Shown here one piece after another: positions 55,377 through 64,000 of a DNA stretch of 64,000 nucleotides; the stretch's first letter is position 1; each line of letters begins with the position of its first letter. This stretch comes from Stutzerimonas stutzeri KOS6 (GTDB taxonomy: Bacteria > Pseudomonadota > Gammaproteobacteria > Pseudomonadales > Pseudomonadaceae), in the NCBI RefSeq assembly GCF_000307775.2, contig NZ_KK020676.1:1-64000 (forward strand), in the 5' to 3' direction. A program made the position numbers and the translations under genes. The notes below the pieces were generated by a model that had not been told where the DNA came from, did not search any database, and saw nothing but the letters and a program-made list of their open reading frames with translations.

Positions 55377-58265
55377 ATGCCCAATGGAATGAAGCGTGCG
55401 CTCACCGGCGTAGCGCTCGGACTGATCTGCTACAGCCTGCTTGGCTTTCTGATCCTGCCGGGTATCGCCCAGCGCATCGCCAATCAGCAGCTTGCGGCCT
55501 ACGCAACCGTGCCGGCCAGCCTGCAACGTATCGAGCTCAACCCCTTCAGCCTCGAGCTCTCGCTGTTCGACCTGCGCATCGGCGAGCAGGACGATCGTCA
55601 GTTGGCTTTCGAGCGGCTCTTTCTCGATCTGCAGTGGGACAGCCTCTGGCAGCGCACGCTGCACTTGGCGAATGTCGAGCTGATTGAGCCGGACGTCGAG
55701 GTGCGCTTCGCCGAGGATGGCACACTCAATCTCGGCCAGCTGTTCGAGGTGCCGGCATCAGAACCGACGACCAGCGAGGACGCTGACATCTTTCCCTTGC
55801 GCATGGATCGTCTGCAACTGGCAGGCGGTCGCCTCGCCTTTCGGGACCAGCGTCCGAGCGAGCCGATTGCCCTGGTCTACGAATCGCTGAATTTCGAACT
55901 GCACAATCTCGCCACCCGCACTGACGGCAGCGCCGATGCCCGTCTAACAGCCAGCGGGCCGAGCGGTGGGCGCATCGACTGGCAGGGCGATCTCAGCCTG
56001 CAACCACTGACATCCAGCGGCCAGTTGCAGATCAGCGATCTTCAGCTCAAGGATCTGTGGCCCTATGTGCGCGATGCCGTGCCGCTGGTACTCAAGGATG
56101 GCAGCCTCGAGTTCAGCACGAACTATCGTCTGGACCTCAGCGATGACCTCGCGCTGCGGCTGGAAAATGCCAAGGCCGCACTCGGGCCATTGGCCCTCGA
56201 CAGCCCCGATGGACGCAAGCTGATCCGCATGGAGCGACTCGAGCTGAGCGAAACGTCGCTGGACCTGGGCAAGCAGCAGGTCAGCATTGGCAAACTGCGC
56301 AGCCACAAGCTGGAAACCTGGGCGGCCCGGGAAGCCGATGGAGAACTCGACTGGCAGAAGCTGTTCGCCTCGACCGGCGACAAGGCAGATGCTGACGCGC
56401 CGGCCACGGACGACACAGCAAGGAAAGCCGGAGCGCCCTGGCAGGTGTTGTTAGGCGACGCTCAGTTGCGCGACTACCGGGTCCATCTCGTCGATCGTGT
56501 CCCGGACGAGGAAGTCGCGCTGGAGCTGGGCCCGCTAGATCTGAACATCAGCGAGTTCGACAGCCTCGGCACCAGCCCCTTCGCCCTCGAACTGGAAACC
56601 GGAGTCGGCAAGCAAGGCGCCATCCAGGCCAACGGGCAACTGCAGATGAGCCCCATGAGCGGCAAGCTGGCGGTGACCACGCAAGATATCGACCTGCGCA
56701 TCGCTCAGGCCTATCTCAGTCCACTGGTCCATCTGGAAGTGCGCAGCGGCCTGCTGGCCAGCGAACTCGAGGTCGAGCTGAGCTCCACCGAGCCATTGGC
56801 CTTCAGCGTGCGCGGCAGCGTAGACGCCACTCAACTGCATACGCTGGACACGATCAACAACCGCGATTTCGTCAAATGGCAGCGCCTGCAACTCAACGGT
56901 CTCGACTACCAGCACCCGAGCAGCCTGGCAATCGAGCGCGTCGACCTGAGCCAGCCTTACGCCCGCTTCATCATCAACCCGGACCTGAGCACCAACATCA
57001 ACGACCTGCTGGTCGAGCGCAGTGAGGCGGGGGATGGCAGCGCACGAGCGCAAGAGCCCTCCGAGCCGCTGGCCATCCGTATCGGCGGCATTGCCATTGC
57101 CGACGGCTCGGCGAATTTTGCCGACTTCAGCCTGAGGCCGCCCTTCGTCACCGCCATCCAGTCGCTCAACGGTGATATCGGCACCCTGGACAACCGCGAG
57201 CAGAAAGCCGCCTCGGTAAATGTCGCCGGCAAGGTGGACCAGTATGCGCCGGTCAGCATCAAAGGCAGCCTGACCCCCTTCGATCCACTGCAGAGCCTCG
57301 ATATCGCCACGAGTTTCCGCCAGGTCGAGCTGACCACGCTGACGCCCTACTCCGGCAAATTCGCCGGCTACCGGATCCGCAAGGGCCGCCTCAATCTGGA
57401 TCTGCATTACCGAATCGAGCAGGGCCGACTGAACGCCGAGAACAAGGTCGTTCTGGAGCAGTTGCAGCTTGGCGAGAAGGTCGACAGTCCTGACGCCGTG
57501 GATCTGCCTGTTCGGCTGGCGGTCGCCCTGCTCAAGGACAGCCAGGGCACCATCTCCATCGAATTGCCGGTGCAGGGCAACCTGAACGACCCGCAGTTCA
57601 GCGTCATGCCAATCGTCTGGCAGACACTGCGCAATCTGGTGGTTCGCGCAGCCCAGGCGCCATTCAAGTTCATAGCCGGACTGGCCGGCGGAAGCGACGC
57701 CGACCTCAGCCATGTCGGCTTCGATCCAGCCAGTAGCGAGCTGGATAGCGAAGCGCGCAAACGCCTGGAGACGCTGGCTTCGGCGTTGAAGCAACGTCCG
57801 GCTCTACAGCTGGAGGTGGAAGGCATGAGCGCCGCTGCCGTCGATGGCCCGCTGCTGGCCGAGCAACGCCTGCAGCAGGAGTTCCGCGAAACCCAGTATC
57901 GAATCCTGCAGCGTCGTGGCGACAAGGTGCCCGCAGACGCCAGTCAGATCCAGGTCGAAGCGGAAGATGAGGCCGCGTTGCTGGAAGCTATCTACCGCAG
58001 TCGCCTCAAGCAGCAGCCGCCAGCCGAGTGGCGCGAGCTCGACGAGGAAGAACGCGCCGCACAGTTGCGCATGGCAGTGCTCGACTCCTGGAAGGGCAGC
58101 GCAGCGTTGCTGCGCCGCCTCAGCCGCGAACGTGCCGCCGCGATAAAGGGCTATCTGGTGGACGCCGGCCTGGACTCCGAACGCGTATACCTGCTGGACA
58201 CCGGCACAACCGAACAAGGAAGCGACGGCAAGGTCGCGACGTCAATGCACCTGGGGAGTGAATGA
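55377..58265 (+). CDS. DUF748 / AsmA-like envelope protein
   Basis: This 962-residue protein has an N-terminal membrane anchor (MKRALTGVALGLICYSLLGF), then long repetitive beta-strand AsmA-like/DUF748 repeats (IELNPFSLELSLFDLRIGEQ, WDSLWQRTLHLANVELIEPD) filling most of the chain. Near residue 780 there is an OmpA-like segment (SHVGFDPASSELDSEARKRL), and the C-terminus is helical. Proteins of this class span the periplasm and some form lipid-transport bridges (AsmA/TamB/YhdP). A lipid role here is inference. It overlaps the first DUF2845 gene by ATGA. Confidence 0.85.
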   Translation: MPNGMKRALTGVALGLICYSLLGFLILPGIAQRIANQQLAAYATVPASLQRIELNPFSLELSLFDLRIGEQDDRQLAFERLFLDLQWDSLWQRTLHLANVELIEPDVEVRFAEDGTLNLGQLFEVPASEPTTSEDADIFPLRMDRLQLAGGRLAFRDQRPSEPIALVYESLNFELHNLATRTDGSADARLTASGPSGGRIDWQGDLSLQPLTSSGQLQISDLQLKDLWPYVRDAVPLVLKDGSLEFSTNYRLDLSDDLALRLENAKAALGPLALDSPDGRKLIRMERLELSETSLDLGKQQVSIGKLRSHKLETWAAREADGELDWQKLFASTGDKADADAPATDDTARKAGAPWQVLLGDAQLRDYRVHLVDRVPDEEVALELGPLDLNISEFDSLGTSPFALELETGVGKQGAIQANGQLQMSPMSGKLAVTTQDIDLRIAQAYLSPLVHLEVRSGLLASELEVELSSTEPLAFSVRGSVDATQLHTLDTINNRDFVKWQRLQLNGLDYQHPSSLAIERVDLSQPYARFIINPDLSTNINDLLVERSEAGDGSARAQEPSEPLAIRIGGIAIADGSANFADFSLRPPFVTAIQSLNGDIGTLDNREQKAASVNVAGKVDQYAPVSIKGSLTPFDPLQSLDIATSFRQVELTTLTPYSGKFAGYRIRKGRLNLDLHYRIEQGRLNAENKVVLEQLQLGEKVDSPDAVDLPVRLAVALLKDSQGTISIELPVQGNLNDPQFSVMPIVWQTLRNLVVRAAQAPFKFIAGLAGGSDADLSHVGFDPASSELDSEARKRLETLASALKQRPALQLEVEGMSAAAVDGPLLAEQRLQQEFRETQYRILQRRGDKVPADASQIQVEAEDEAALLEAIYRSRLKQQPPAEWRELDEEERAAQLRMAVLDSWKGSAALLRRLSRERAAAIKGYLVDAGLDSERVYLLDTGTTEQGSDGKVATSMHLGSE

Positions 58266-58561
58266 TGATGTCGCGTAATTACGCTGTTGCTTGTGTACTG
58301 CTGGTCGCGTTGTCCGGGGCTCACGCCGATACCCTGCGCTGCGGGAGCCAGCTCGTCACCACGGGTGATCGCACCTTCGAAGTGGAAAGCAAGTGCGGCA
58401 TGCCGCAGCACCGCGATCTTGTCGGCTATACGCTCAGCCGTAACGACCGCCAGGAGTTCGCGCTGGAGGAATGGGTTTATGGTCCGCGTAATGGCATGCT
58501 CAGCATCCTGACGTTCGAGGGCAACCGCCTGGTTCGCATCGAAACCCGCCGAGCCAACTGA
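58262..58561 (+). CDS. DUF2845 domain-containing exported protein (first copy)
   Basis: This 99-residue secreted protein has a signal peptide (SRNYAVACVLLVALSGAHA) and then the DUF2845 pattern LRCGSQLVTTGDRTFEVESK, followed by CGMPQHRDL and LEEWVYGPRNGMLSILTFEG. Two Cys residues could form a disulfide in the periplasm. Function is unknown. Three consecutive ATGs (58262, 58265, 58268) leave the exact start open. The first overlaps the DUF748 stop. A second copy follows after 18 nt. Confidence 0.88.
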   Translation: MMMSRNYAVACVLLVALSGAHADTLRCGSQLVTTGDRTFEVESKCGMPQHRDLVGYTLSRNDRQEFALEEWVYGPRNGMLSILTFEGNRLVRIETRRAN

Positions 58562-58579
58562 TCCCCTGGAGCCATACCG

Positions 58580-58891
58580 ATGGACCGTCGCGTTCCCGTC
58601 ACCCTTCTGCTTTGCCTGCTGTTCGGCACCCTGCAAGCGCAGGCCTCTTCTACCTATCGCTGCAACAGCCGCCTGGTGAGCCTGGAAGCCACCACGGCCG
58701 AGGTTCGCAGCAAATGCGGCGAGCCATCCAGCGCGGCCCTGGTCGGTTACAAGGAGATCGTTGATGATCATGGCCTCCAGCAGGAGGTGCCCGTCGAGGA
58801 ATGGGTCTACGGGCCGAATAACGGCATGCTCCATTTCCTGCGATTCGAAGGCAATCGTCTCCGGCAGATCACCAGTGAACGAGGAAACTAG
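58580..58891 (+). CDS. DUF2845 domain-containing exported protein (second copy)
   Basis: This 103-residue exported protein has signal MDRRVPVTLLLCLLFGTLQA. Its mature part parallels the first copy: YRCNSRLVSLEATTAEVRSK, CGEPSSAALVGY and VEEWVYGPNNGMLHFLRFEG. The two copies share the V-x-S-K-C-G and EEWVYGP-NGML motifs, so they are a tandem duplication that has since diverged. Gene order DUF748-DUF2845-DUF2845 with tight spacing suggests one transcript. No enzymatic motif is visible. Confidence 0.88.
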   Translation: MDRRVPVTLLLCLLFGTLQAQASSTYRCNSRLVSLEATTAEVRSKCGEPSSAALVGYKEIVDDHGLQQEVPVEEWVYGPNNGMLHFLRFEGNRLRQITSERGN

Positions 58892-58896
58892 GACGC

Positions 58897-58924
58897 AAAA
58901 AACCCCACTGTAGAGTGGGGTCTT
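58897..58924. terminator. Bidirectional terminator between DUF2845 and the BON gene
   Basis: The stem CCCCACT / AGTGGGG (58903-58920) with loop GTAG has A6 on one side and TCTT on the other. It serves the rightward genes and the convergent BON gene. Confidence 0.8.
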
Positions 58925-58962
58925 CTGATTGACGCCCCGCCAGCAACTGGCGGGAAGCTCTG

Positions 58963-59334
58963 TTATTCGGCGGTTTTCAGGCCGTCGGCAGAGACTTCAC
59001 GAACACCCTTGATGCCCTTGGCCTTGGCCACGGCAGCTTCTTTCTCGGCTTCGGTAGCTACGGTCCCGGACAGCGAGACGACGCCATCCTTGGTTTCCAC
59101 TTCGATGTCCATTCCGGGCGTAGCGTCTTCAGCCAGCAACGTGGACTTCACCTTGGTGGTGATCCAGGTGTCGGAAGCCGCATCGCTGGCATCGTCCATC
59201 GTGTCGTTGGTGGCAAGCATGACTGCTTCGGTGTTATCGATGGCAGACGTGTTATCTGCCAGGGCTGCACCAGCGAGTGGCATGCTGAGGGCAGCAACAA
59301 TGGCGGTGGCAGTAAGGGTCTGAATGGTCTTCAT
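58963..59334 (-). CDS. BON-domain periplasmic protein
   Basis: This protein of about 123 residues has a signal peptide (MKTIQTLTATAIVAALSMPL, cut near GAALA), then an acidic linker, and one BON domain in the C-terminal half (DTWITTKVKSTLLAEDATPG, VETKDGVVSLSGTVATEAEK). It resembles OsmY-type envelope stress proteins, which carry two BON domains; only one is seen here. ATG 59334 is chosen because AGGAG lies nine bases upstream, while the GTG at 59343 directly abuts it. The 250 nt upstream to the pnp terminator hold only its AT-rich promoter area. Confidence 0.9.
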   Translation of the reverse strand: MKTIQTLTATAIVAALSMPLAGAALADNTSAIDNTEAVMLATNDTMDDASDAASDTWITTKVKSTLLAEDATPGMDIEVETKDGVVSLSGTVATEAEKEAAVAKAKGIKGVREVSADGLKTAE

Positions 59335-59550
59335 AGATGTCACTCCTGTTCTCTTGGTTTCTGCGGCATGACTCCGAGCCCCAGGTTCACGATGAACATT
59401 GCAAGTGGCGCGCCAACTTTAATGGAGCGTTTATAGCAATAAAATCAATAGGTTAAGAACAAGCCAAACGGGAGCAAAGTTGCACAATGCAAGTTTTCCC
59501 ATTCTGGTACGTGCATCTTGCAATCTTCCGCCAGCGGCAGCCGGAAAACG

Positions 59551-59574
59551 AAAAGGGCCCCGAAGGGCCCTTTT
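59551..59574 (-). terminator. Rho-independent terminator of pnp
   Basis: The perfect 10-bp stem AAAAGGGCCC / GGGCCCTTTT with a CGAA loop lies 22 nt beyond the pnp stop. Confidence 0.9.
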
Positions 59575-59595
59575 CGTTCAACTCAGGCTGTCGTT

Positions 59596-61701
59596 TCAGA
59601 CGCCGGAAGCTTCCGCTGCAGCTACGTCCTTGATGGACAGCTTGATGCGGCCACGGTTGTCCACGTCCAGTACCAGCACCTTCACTTCCTGACCTTCCTT
59701 CAACACATCGGTCACCTTCTCGATGCGCTGATCGCTGATCTGCGAGATGTGCACCAGACCATCCTTGCCCGGCAGGATGTTGACGAAGGCACCGAAGTCG
59801 ACGATGCGCTCGACCTTGCCGACGTAGATCTTGCCGATCTCCGCTTCGGCAGTGATACCGAGCACGCGCTGCTTGGCTGCCTCGGCCGCTTCCTTGGTCT
59901 CGCCGAAGATCTTGATCGAGCCATCGTCCTCGATGTCGATCGAGGCCTTGGTTTCTTCGCAGATGGCACGGATGGTCGCGCCGCCCTTGCCGATCACATC
60001 GCGAATCTTGTCCTGATCGATCTTCATCGCCAGCATGGTCGGTGCGTTGGCCGACAGTTCGCTGCGCGACTGAGCGATGACCTGGTTCATCTGGCCGAGG
60101 ATGTCAAGGCGCGCTTCCAGGGCCTGGCCCAGAGCGATTTCCATGATCTCTTCGGTGATGCCCTGGATCTTGATGTCCATCTGCAACGCGGTAACGCCCT
60201 TGGCAGTACCGGCCACCTTGAAGTCCATGTCACCCAGGTGGTCTTCGTCACCGAGGATGTCGGTCAGAACGGCAAACTTGTCGCCTTCCTTGACCAGGCC
60301 CATGGCGATACCGGCCACCGGTGCCTTCATCGGCACGCCGGCGTCCATCAGTGCCAGCGAGGCACCACAGACCGACGCCATGGAGCTGGAGCCGTTGGAC
60401 TCGGTGATCTCGGAAACCACGCGGATGGTGTACGGGAATTCGTCGGCGCTCGGCAGCATGGCGGCGACACCACGACGGGCCAGACGACCGTGGCCGATTT
60501 CGCGGCGGCCGGTAGCGCCCATGCGACCACACTCACCGACCGAGTACGGCGGGAAGTTGTAGTGCAGCATGAAGGGGTCTTTCTTCTCGCCCTCCAGGGT
60601 GTCGAGCAGTTGTGCATCACGGGCGGTGCCGAGGGTCGCAACGACCAGGGCCTGGGTTTCACCGCGGGTGAACAGGGCCGAACCGTGGGTCTTGTCGAGC
60701 ACGCCGACTTCGATGTTCAGGCCGCGAACGGTACGAGTGTCGCGACCGTCGATACGCGGCTTGCCGTTGACGATGTTCTCACGAACGGTGCGGTATTCGA
60801 TTTCGCCGAAAGCATCCTTCACTTCGCCAGCGGACGGCTGGCCTTCCTCGCCGGAGAACTTGGCAACGACCTGGTCTTTCAGCTCGCCCAGGCGCGCATA
60901 GCGGTCCTGCTTGATGGTGATGGTGTAGGCCTGCGAGATGGCTTCGCCGAACTCGCTACGGATCGCGTCCAGCAGAGCCGTATTGGCCTGCGGAGCGGTC
61001 CAGTCCCAGCGCGGCTTGCCGGCCTCGGCAGCGAGCTCTTCGACGGCCTTGATCACGGCCTGGAACTCGTCATGGGCGAACAGCACGGCACCCAGCATCT
61101 GGTCTTCGGTCAGCTCCTTGGCTTCCGACTCGACCATCAGCACGGCGTCCTTGGTGCCGGCCACGACCATGTCCAGGCCGGAGGCCTTGAGCTGCTCGTA
61201 GTTCGGGTTCAGCAGGTAGCCGGTTTCCGGGTGGAAGGCCACGCGAGCGGCACCGATCGGGCCGTCGAACGGAATGCCGGATACCGCCAGGGCAGCCGAA
61301 GTACCGATCATCGCGGCGATGTCCGGATCGGTTTTCTTGCTGGTGGAGACGACAGTACAGATGACCTGCACTTCGTTCTGGAAGCCTTCCGGGAACAGCG
61401 GACGGATCGGCCGATCGATCAGGCGCGAGGTCAGGGTTTCCTTCTCGGAAGGACGCGCCTCACGCTTGAAGAAACCGCCGGGAATCTTGCCCGCTGCGTA
61501 GGTCTTCTCCTGGTAATGCACGGAGAGCGGGAAGAACCCTTTGCTCGGATCGGCGGTCTTGGCACCGACCACGGTGACCAGCACGGTGACGTCGTCATCG
61601 ACGGTCACCAGTACTGCGCCGGAGGCCTGGCGGGCGATACGACCCGTCTCCAGGGTTACGGTCGACTGACCGAATTGAAACTTCTTGATTACCGGATTCA
61701 C
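59596..61701 (-). CDS. pnp: Polynucleotide phosphorylase
   Basis: This 701-residue 3'-5' exoribonuclease of the degradosome has two RNase PH domains (first about 1-145, second about 320-550), each with family motifs such as [20 protein letters not shown] and [12 protein letters not shown]. It then has a KH domain ([19 protein letters not shown]) and a C-terminal S1 domain ([20 protein letters not shown]). It follows rpsO on the minus strand, the universal rpsO-pnp order. Pnp autoregulation in E. coli acts through a leader hairpin processed by RNase III. Here the leader holds a repeat-built hairpin (61776-61860). Confidence 0.98.
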   Translation of the reverse strand: MNPVIKKFQFGQSTVTLETGRIARQASGAVLVTVDDDVTVLVTVVGAKTADPSKGFFPLSVHYQEKTYAAGKIPGGFFKREARPSEKETLTSRLIDRPIRPLFPEGFQNEVQVICTVVSTSKKTDPDIAAMIGTSAALAVSGIPFDGPIGAARVAFHPETGYLLNPNYEQLKASGLDMVVAGTKDAVLMVESEAKELTEDQMLGAVLFAHDEFQAVIKAVEELAAEAGKPRWDWTAPQANTALLDAIRSEFGEAISQAYTITIKQDRYARLGELKDQVVAKFSGEEGQPSAGEVKDAFGEIEYRTVRENIVNGKPRIDGRDTRTVRGLNIEVGVLDKTHGSALFTRGETQALVVATLGTARDAQLLDTLEGEKKDPFMLHYNFPPYSVGECGRMGATGRREIGHGRLARRGVAAMLPSADEFPYTIRVVSEITESNGSSSMASVCGASLALMDAGVPMKAPVAGIAMGLVKEGDKFAVLTDILGDEDHLGDMDFKVAGTAKGVTALQMDIKIQGITEEIMEIALGQALEARLDILGQMNQVIAQSRSELSANAPTMLAMKIDQDKIRDVIGKGGATIRAICEETKASIDIEDDGSIKIFGETKEAAEAAKQRVLGITAEAEIGKIYVGKVERIVDFGAFVNILPGKDGLVHISQISDQRIEKVTDVLKEGQEVKVLVLDVDNRGRIKLSIKDVAAAEASGV

Positions 61702-61775
61702 GGTTTTTCCTTCTCTTTGTTGCCTTTGGGGAAATCGGCAGAACGCTCGGGAGTCGGCCCTAAACGACCTGCAAG

Positions 61776-61860
61776 AAAGCCGAAAGCTGGAAGACCGAAG
61801 CTGATTGCGGGGATATCCCGGCTTTCAACTTCAGGCTTCCAGCTTCCGGCTTCCAGCTCG
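61776..61860. repeat. Inverted-repeat intergenic element between rpsO and pnp
   Basis: AAAGCCGAAAGCTGGAAG (61776-61793) is partly complemented by GGCTTCCAGCTTCCGGCTTC near 61833-61852. The exact 18-mer occurs again at 63579-63596. The element would form a long imperfect hairpin in the pnp leader. Confidence 0.75.
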
Positions 61861-61868
61861 GGCGCGTC

Positions 61869-62138
61869 TTAGCGACGCAGACCCAGACGACCGATCAAGG
61901 TGCTGTAACGAGTGGTGTCCTTACCCTTCAGGTAGTCCAGCAGCTTGCGGCGCTGGTTAACCATACGGATCAGACCACGACGGGAGTGGTGATCTTTGCC
62001 GTTGGCCTTGAAGTGGTCCTGCAGCTTGTTGATGTTGGCGGTCAGCAGGGCTACCTGCACTTCCGGAGAACCGGTATCGCCTTCAGCTTGCTTGTACTCG
62101 TTAACGATCTGGGCTTTTTCTTCAACGCTCAGTGCCAT
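61869..62138 (-). CDS. rpsO: 30S ribosomal protein S15
   Basis: This 89-residue primary 16S-rRNA-binding protein is an alpha-helical bundle with the conserved [40 protein letters not shown] and [13 protein letters not shown]. It is the usual length. It lies between truB (114 nt upstream) and pnp. Confidence 0.99.
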   Translation of the reverse strand: MALSVEEKAQIVNEYKQAEGDTGSPEVQVALLTANINKLQDHFKANGKDHHSRRGLIRMVNQRRKLLDYLKGKDTTRYSTLIGRLGLRR

Positions 62139-62252
62139 GATAGGGCTCCTTGAGTGAACAGGCCGGGAATCATCCCGTGTTTAATAAAGAGAAATGACCG
62201 TGCCTGCTGACAGCCACCCTCTGACGCAACGCGCGAACGCGCTGCGCACCGG

Positions 62253-63170
62253 TCATTCCGACCGAATCAATCGACGCGGCGCAATGCGCCCGTCCTCGCT
62301 CACTTCACCGATACCGATGAAACGACCATTGTTATCCTGCACGCGCACCATGCCGTACTTGGGCGCCTCGGGTGCGCGTACCGGTTGTCCATGCAGCCAG
62401 TAATAGGCACTGTGCTCGGACAACTGCAGCAACGGCCAATGCTCCAGCCCACTGTCTACCGGCAGCAGAAGCTCATCCAGCGCCTCCGATCCGCCCTCGC
62501 CGTGCAATTGCTCCAGCTTCTCGAGCGTCACCGTCTGCGAAAGATCGAACGGACCGGCCTGGGTTCGCCGCAAATCGGCGACATGCGCACCGCAACCAAG
62601 CAGCCGACCGATATCCTCGACCAGCGTGCGGATATAGGTGCCCTTGCTGCACGCCACGACCAGGCGCGCCTTGTCGCCGTCGAGCGCGAGCAACTCCAGG
62701 CGCGCAATATTAACAGAACGCGGCTCGCGCTCCACCACCTCTCCGGCACGCGCCAGCTTGTACAGCGGCTGGCCGTCACGCTTGAGGGCCGAGTACATCG
62801 GCGGCACCTGCAGGATGTCCCCGCGAAACTGCGGCAACAGCGCTTCCAACTGTTCACGGGTAACCGTTACCGGATTGCGCTCCAGGACCTCGCCTTCGGC
62901 ATCAGCGGTGGTCGTGGTCACGCCCAGTTGCATGACCGTCTCATAGGCCTTGTCCGCGTCGAGCAGATACTGCGAGAACTTGGTGGCCTCCCCGAAACAC
63001 AATGGCAAGACCCCGGTAGCCAGCGGGTCGAGACTCCCGGTATGCCCGGCCTTCTCCGCATTGAGCAGCCAGCGGACCTTCTGCAGCGCAGCGTTGGAGG
63101 TGAACCCGCGCGGCTTGTCGAACAGGATGATGCCACTGACATTGCGGCGTACACGCTTGACCTGTGCCAC
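62253..63170 (-). CDS. truB: tRNA pseudouridine(55) synthase
   Basis: This 305-residue enzyme makes the universal T-loop pseudouridine 55. The family start [18 protein letters not shown] leads into [20 protein letters not shown], which holds the catalytic Asp, followed by a thumb and a C-terminal PUA domain. GTG 63170 is chosen: it lies one base after the rbfA stop with GGAG in the end of rbfA, and homologues begin MAQVKR. The open frame reaches 63212 inside rbfA. Confidence 0.95.
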   Translation of the reverse strand: MAQVKRVRRNVSGIILFDKPRGFTSNAALQKVRWLLNAEKAGHTGSLDPLATGVLPLCFGEATKFSQYLLDADKAYETVMQLGVTTTTADAEGEVLERNPVTVTREQLEALLPQFRGDILQVPPMYSALKRDGQPLYKLARAGEVVEREPRSVNIARLELLALDGDKARLVVACSKGTYIRTLVEDIGRLLGCGAHVADLRRTQAGPFDLSQTVTLEKLEQLHGEGGSEALDELLLPVDSGLEHWPLLQLSEHSAYYWLHGQPVRAPEAPKYGMVRVQDNNGRFIGIGEVSEDGRIAPRRLIRSE

Positions 63171-63171
63171 G

Positions 63172-63561
63172 TTATTCTCCGCGCTCGTCGCTGTGCTTGC
63201 GATCTTCGGCAACCGCGCGCTCGATCAGCGAGCTCAACTCGACACCCCGACGGATGCTGGCGTCGTAATTGAAGTGCAGTTGCGGAACGCTGCGCAGCTT
63301 CATGCTCTTGCCCAGTTGCATGCGCAGGAAGCCGGCAGCTTCGTTGAGGATGCGCAGGTTGCCCTTGACCGCCTCTTCGTCGTCATCCTGCCCCATGATG
63401 GTGATGAAGATCTTTGCATGGGACAGATCGCGACTGACGTCGACACCAGTGATGGTGACCAGCCCCAGACGCGGATCCTTGATCTCGCGCTGAATGAGCA
63501 GCGCCAACTCGCGCTGCATCTGGTCGCCGATACGCTGGGTACGACTGAATTCTTTGGCCAT
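63172..63561 (-). CDS. rbfA: Ribosome-binding factor A
   Basis: This 129-residue KH-fold assembly factor helps 16S 5' end maturation of the 30S subunit. Characteristic segments are [40 protein letters not shown] and [20 protein letters not shown]. It is between infB and truB in the standard infB-rbfA-truB-rpsO-pnp order. Confidence 0.98.
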   Translation of the reverse strand: MAKEFSRTQRIGDQMQRELALLIQREIKDPRLGLVTITGVDVSRDLSHAKIFITIMGQDDDEEAVKGNLRILNEAAGFLRMQLGKSMKLRSVPQLHFNYDASIRRGVELSSLIERAVAEDRKHSDERGE

Positions 63562-63578
63562 ATTTTCTCACCCGTTTA

Positions 63579-63655
63579 AAAGCCGAAAGCTGGAAGCTCG
63601 AAGCGGTAGCCGCATTTCGCGGTTACCAGCTCCTGACTCCCAGCTCCCGAGCTGA
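63579..63655. repeat. Second copy of the GCCGAAAGCTGGAAG element, between infB and rbfA
   Basis: AAAGCCGAAAGCTGGAAG (63579-63596) is identical to 61776-61793. Reverse-type pieces (CAGCTCCTGACTCCCAGCTC) follow, so the 100-nt gap between infB and rbfA is largely this element. Confidence 0.75.
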
Positions 63656-63662
63656 CGCCTGC

Positions 63663-64000
63663 TTACAGCGAACGCGCCACTTCGACCTTCTCGAATACTT
63701 CGATCTTGTCGCCGACCTTGACGTCGTTGTAGCTCTTCACGCCGATACCGCACTCCATGCCGGCGCGAACTTCCGCAACGTCATCCTTGAAGCGGCGCAA
63801 CGATTCCAGCTCGCCCTCGAAGATCACGACGTCGTCACGCAACACACGGATCGGACGATTGCGGTGCACCATGCCCTCGGTGACCATGCAACCGGCGATG
63901 GCGCCGAATTTCGGCGAGCGGAATACATCGCGAACTTCGGCAATACCGAGGATGTTCTCGCGCACATCGCTGCCGAGCATGCCGGTGAGCGCCTTCTTGA
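63663..64000 (-). CDS. infB: Translation initiation factor IF-2, C-terminal part (runs off the window)
   Basis: The last 112 codons or so of infB are present: [38 protein letters not shown] and [20 protein letters not shown], which form domain IV (the C2 part that binds initiator tRNA). The 5' part, including the GTPase domain, lies beyond base 64000. The reading frame is open to the edge, with the Lys-Lys-Ala codons at the window end. Confidence 0.96.
   Translation of the reverse strand, partial: KKALTGMLGSDVRENILGIAEVRDVFRSPKFGAIAGCMVTEGMVHRNRPIRVLRDDVVIFEGELESLRRFKDDVAEVRAGMECGIGVKSYNDVKVGDKIEVFEKVEVARSL

Noticed and set aside
59518-61872. Long open frame (784 codons) antisense to pnp
   Set aside because: It mirrors pnp in a high-GC region, has no recognisable domain, and pnp is certain on the other strand.

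Overview
The window looks like a core-chromosome segment of a high-GC gammaproteobacterium of the Pseudomonadaceae, most likely the Pseudomonas stutzeri (Stutzerimonas) group. This rests on protein content (CbrX/CbrA/CbrB with CrcZ, PrrF with CbpA and PhuW, RetS, LpoP next to PBP1b, dusB-fis) and on the dispersed intergenic repeats. No rRNA or tRNA gene, prophage, insertion sequence or CRISPR array was found. The window is gene-dense, with about 59 protein genes, two recognisable regulatory RNAs and many hairpin terminators.

Region by region. 1-60: a strong rRNA-operon-type promoter fires leftward out of the window. 0.1-6.1 kb (minus): msrQ, a frameshifted msrP, pssA, and the branched-chain amino acid genes ilvC, ilvH and ilvI. 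6.5-12.1 kb: a DUF4124 protein, yqcC, the PBP1b activator gene lpoP, mrcB (PBP1b), and a two-domain kinase-like protein. 12.2-17.1 kb: a methyltransferase, a TfoX-C protein, cbpA, the iron-responsive sRNA PrrF with its Fur box, and a partial heme-uptake operon (hmuU, hmuV, phuW/chaN). 17.2-22.0 kb: a small Rieske protein, dsbD, aroQ, accB-accC and a 7-bp tandem repeat. 22.1-29.1 kb: prmA, a zinc-ribbon DUF3426 protein, dusB-fis, purH and purD. 29.2-33.3 kb: retS, then a broken CYP152 P450 gene.

33.5-39.6 kb: two membrane proteins, an AEC transporter, rmlD, sfsA and an aminotransferase. 39.8-48.9 kb: dksA, gluQRS, a repeat-rich gap, cbrX-cbrA-cbrB, the sRNA CrcZ, pcnB and folK. 49.0-53.2 kb: panB-panC-panD (pantothenate) and pgi. 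53.3-59.3 kb: an MpaB-family protein, an RlmI-like methyltransferase, a 962-residue AsmA-like DUF748 protein, two tandem DUF2845 proteins and a BON-domain protein. 59.6-64.0 kb (minus): the translation/RNA block infB (partial)-rbfA-truB-rpsO-pnp.

Several genes form working modules. CbrA/CbrB activate the sigma-54 promoter of crcZ, whose CA motifs titrate Hfq/Crc. Fur controls PrrF. LpoP activates PBP1b. AccB/AccC form the biotin carboxylase half of acetyl-CoA carboxylase. No wholly novel multi-gene system can be supported. The best leads are two single-base frameshifts (msrP, CYP152), the heme-transport operon lacking its receptor and binding protein, a lone prrF copy, the repeat families, and the uncharacterised DUF748/DUF2845 cluster.
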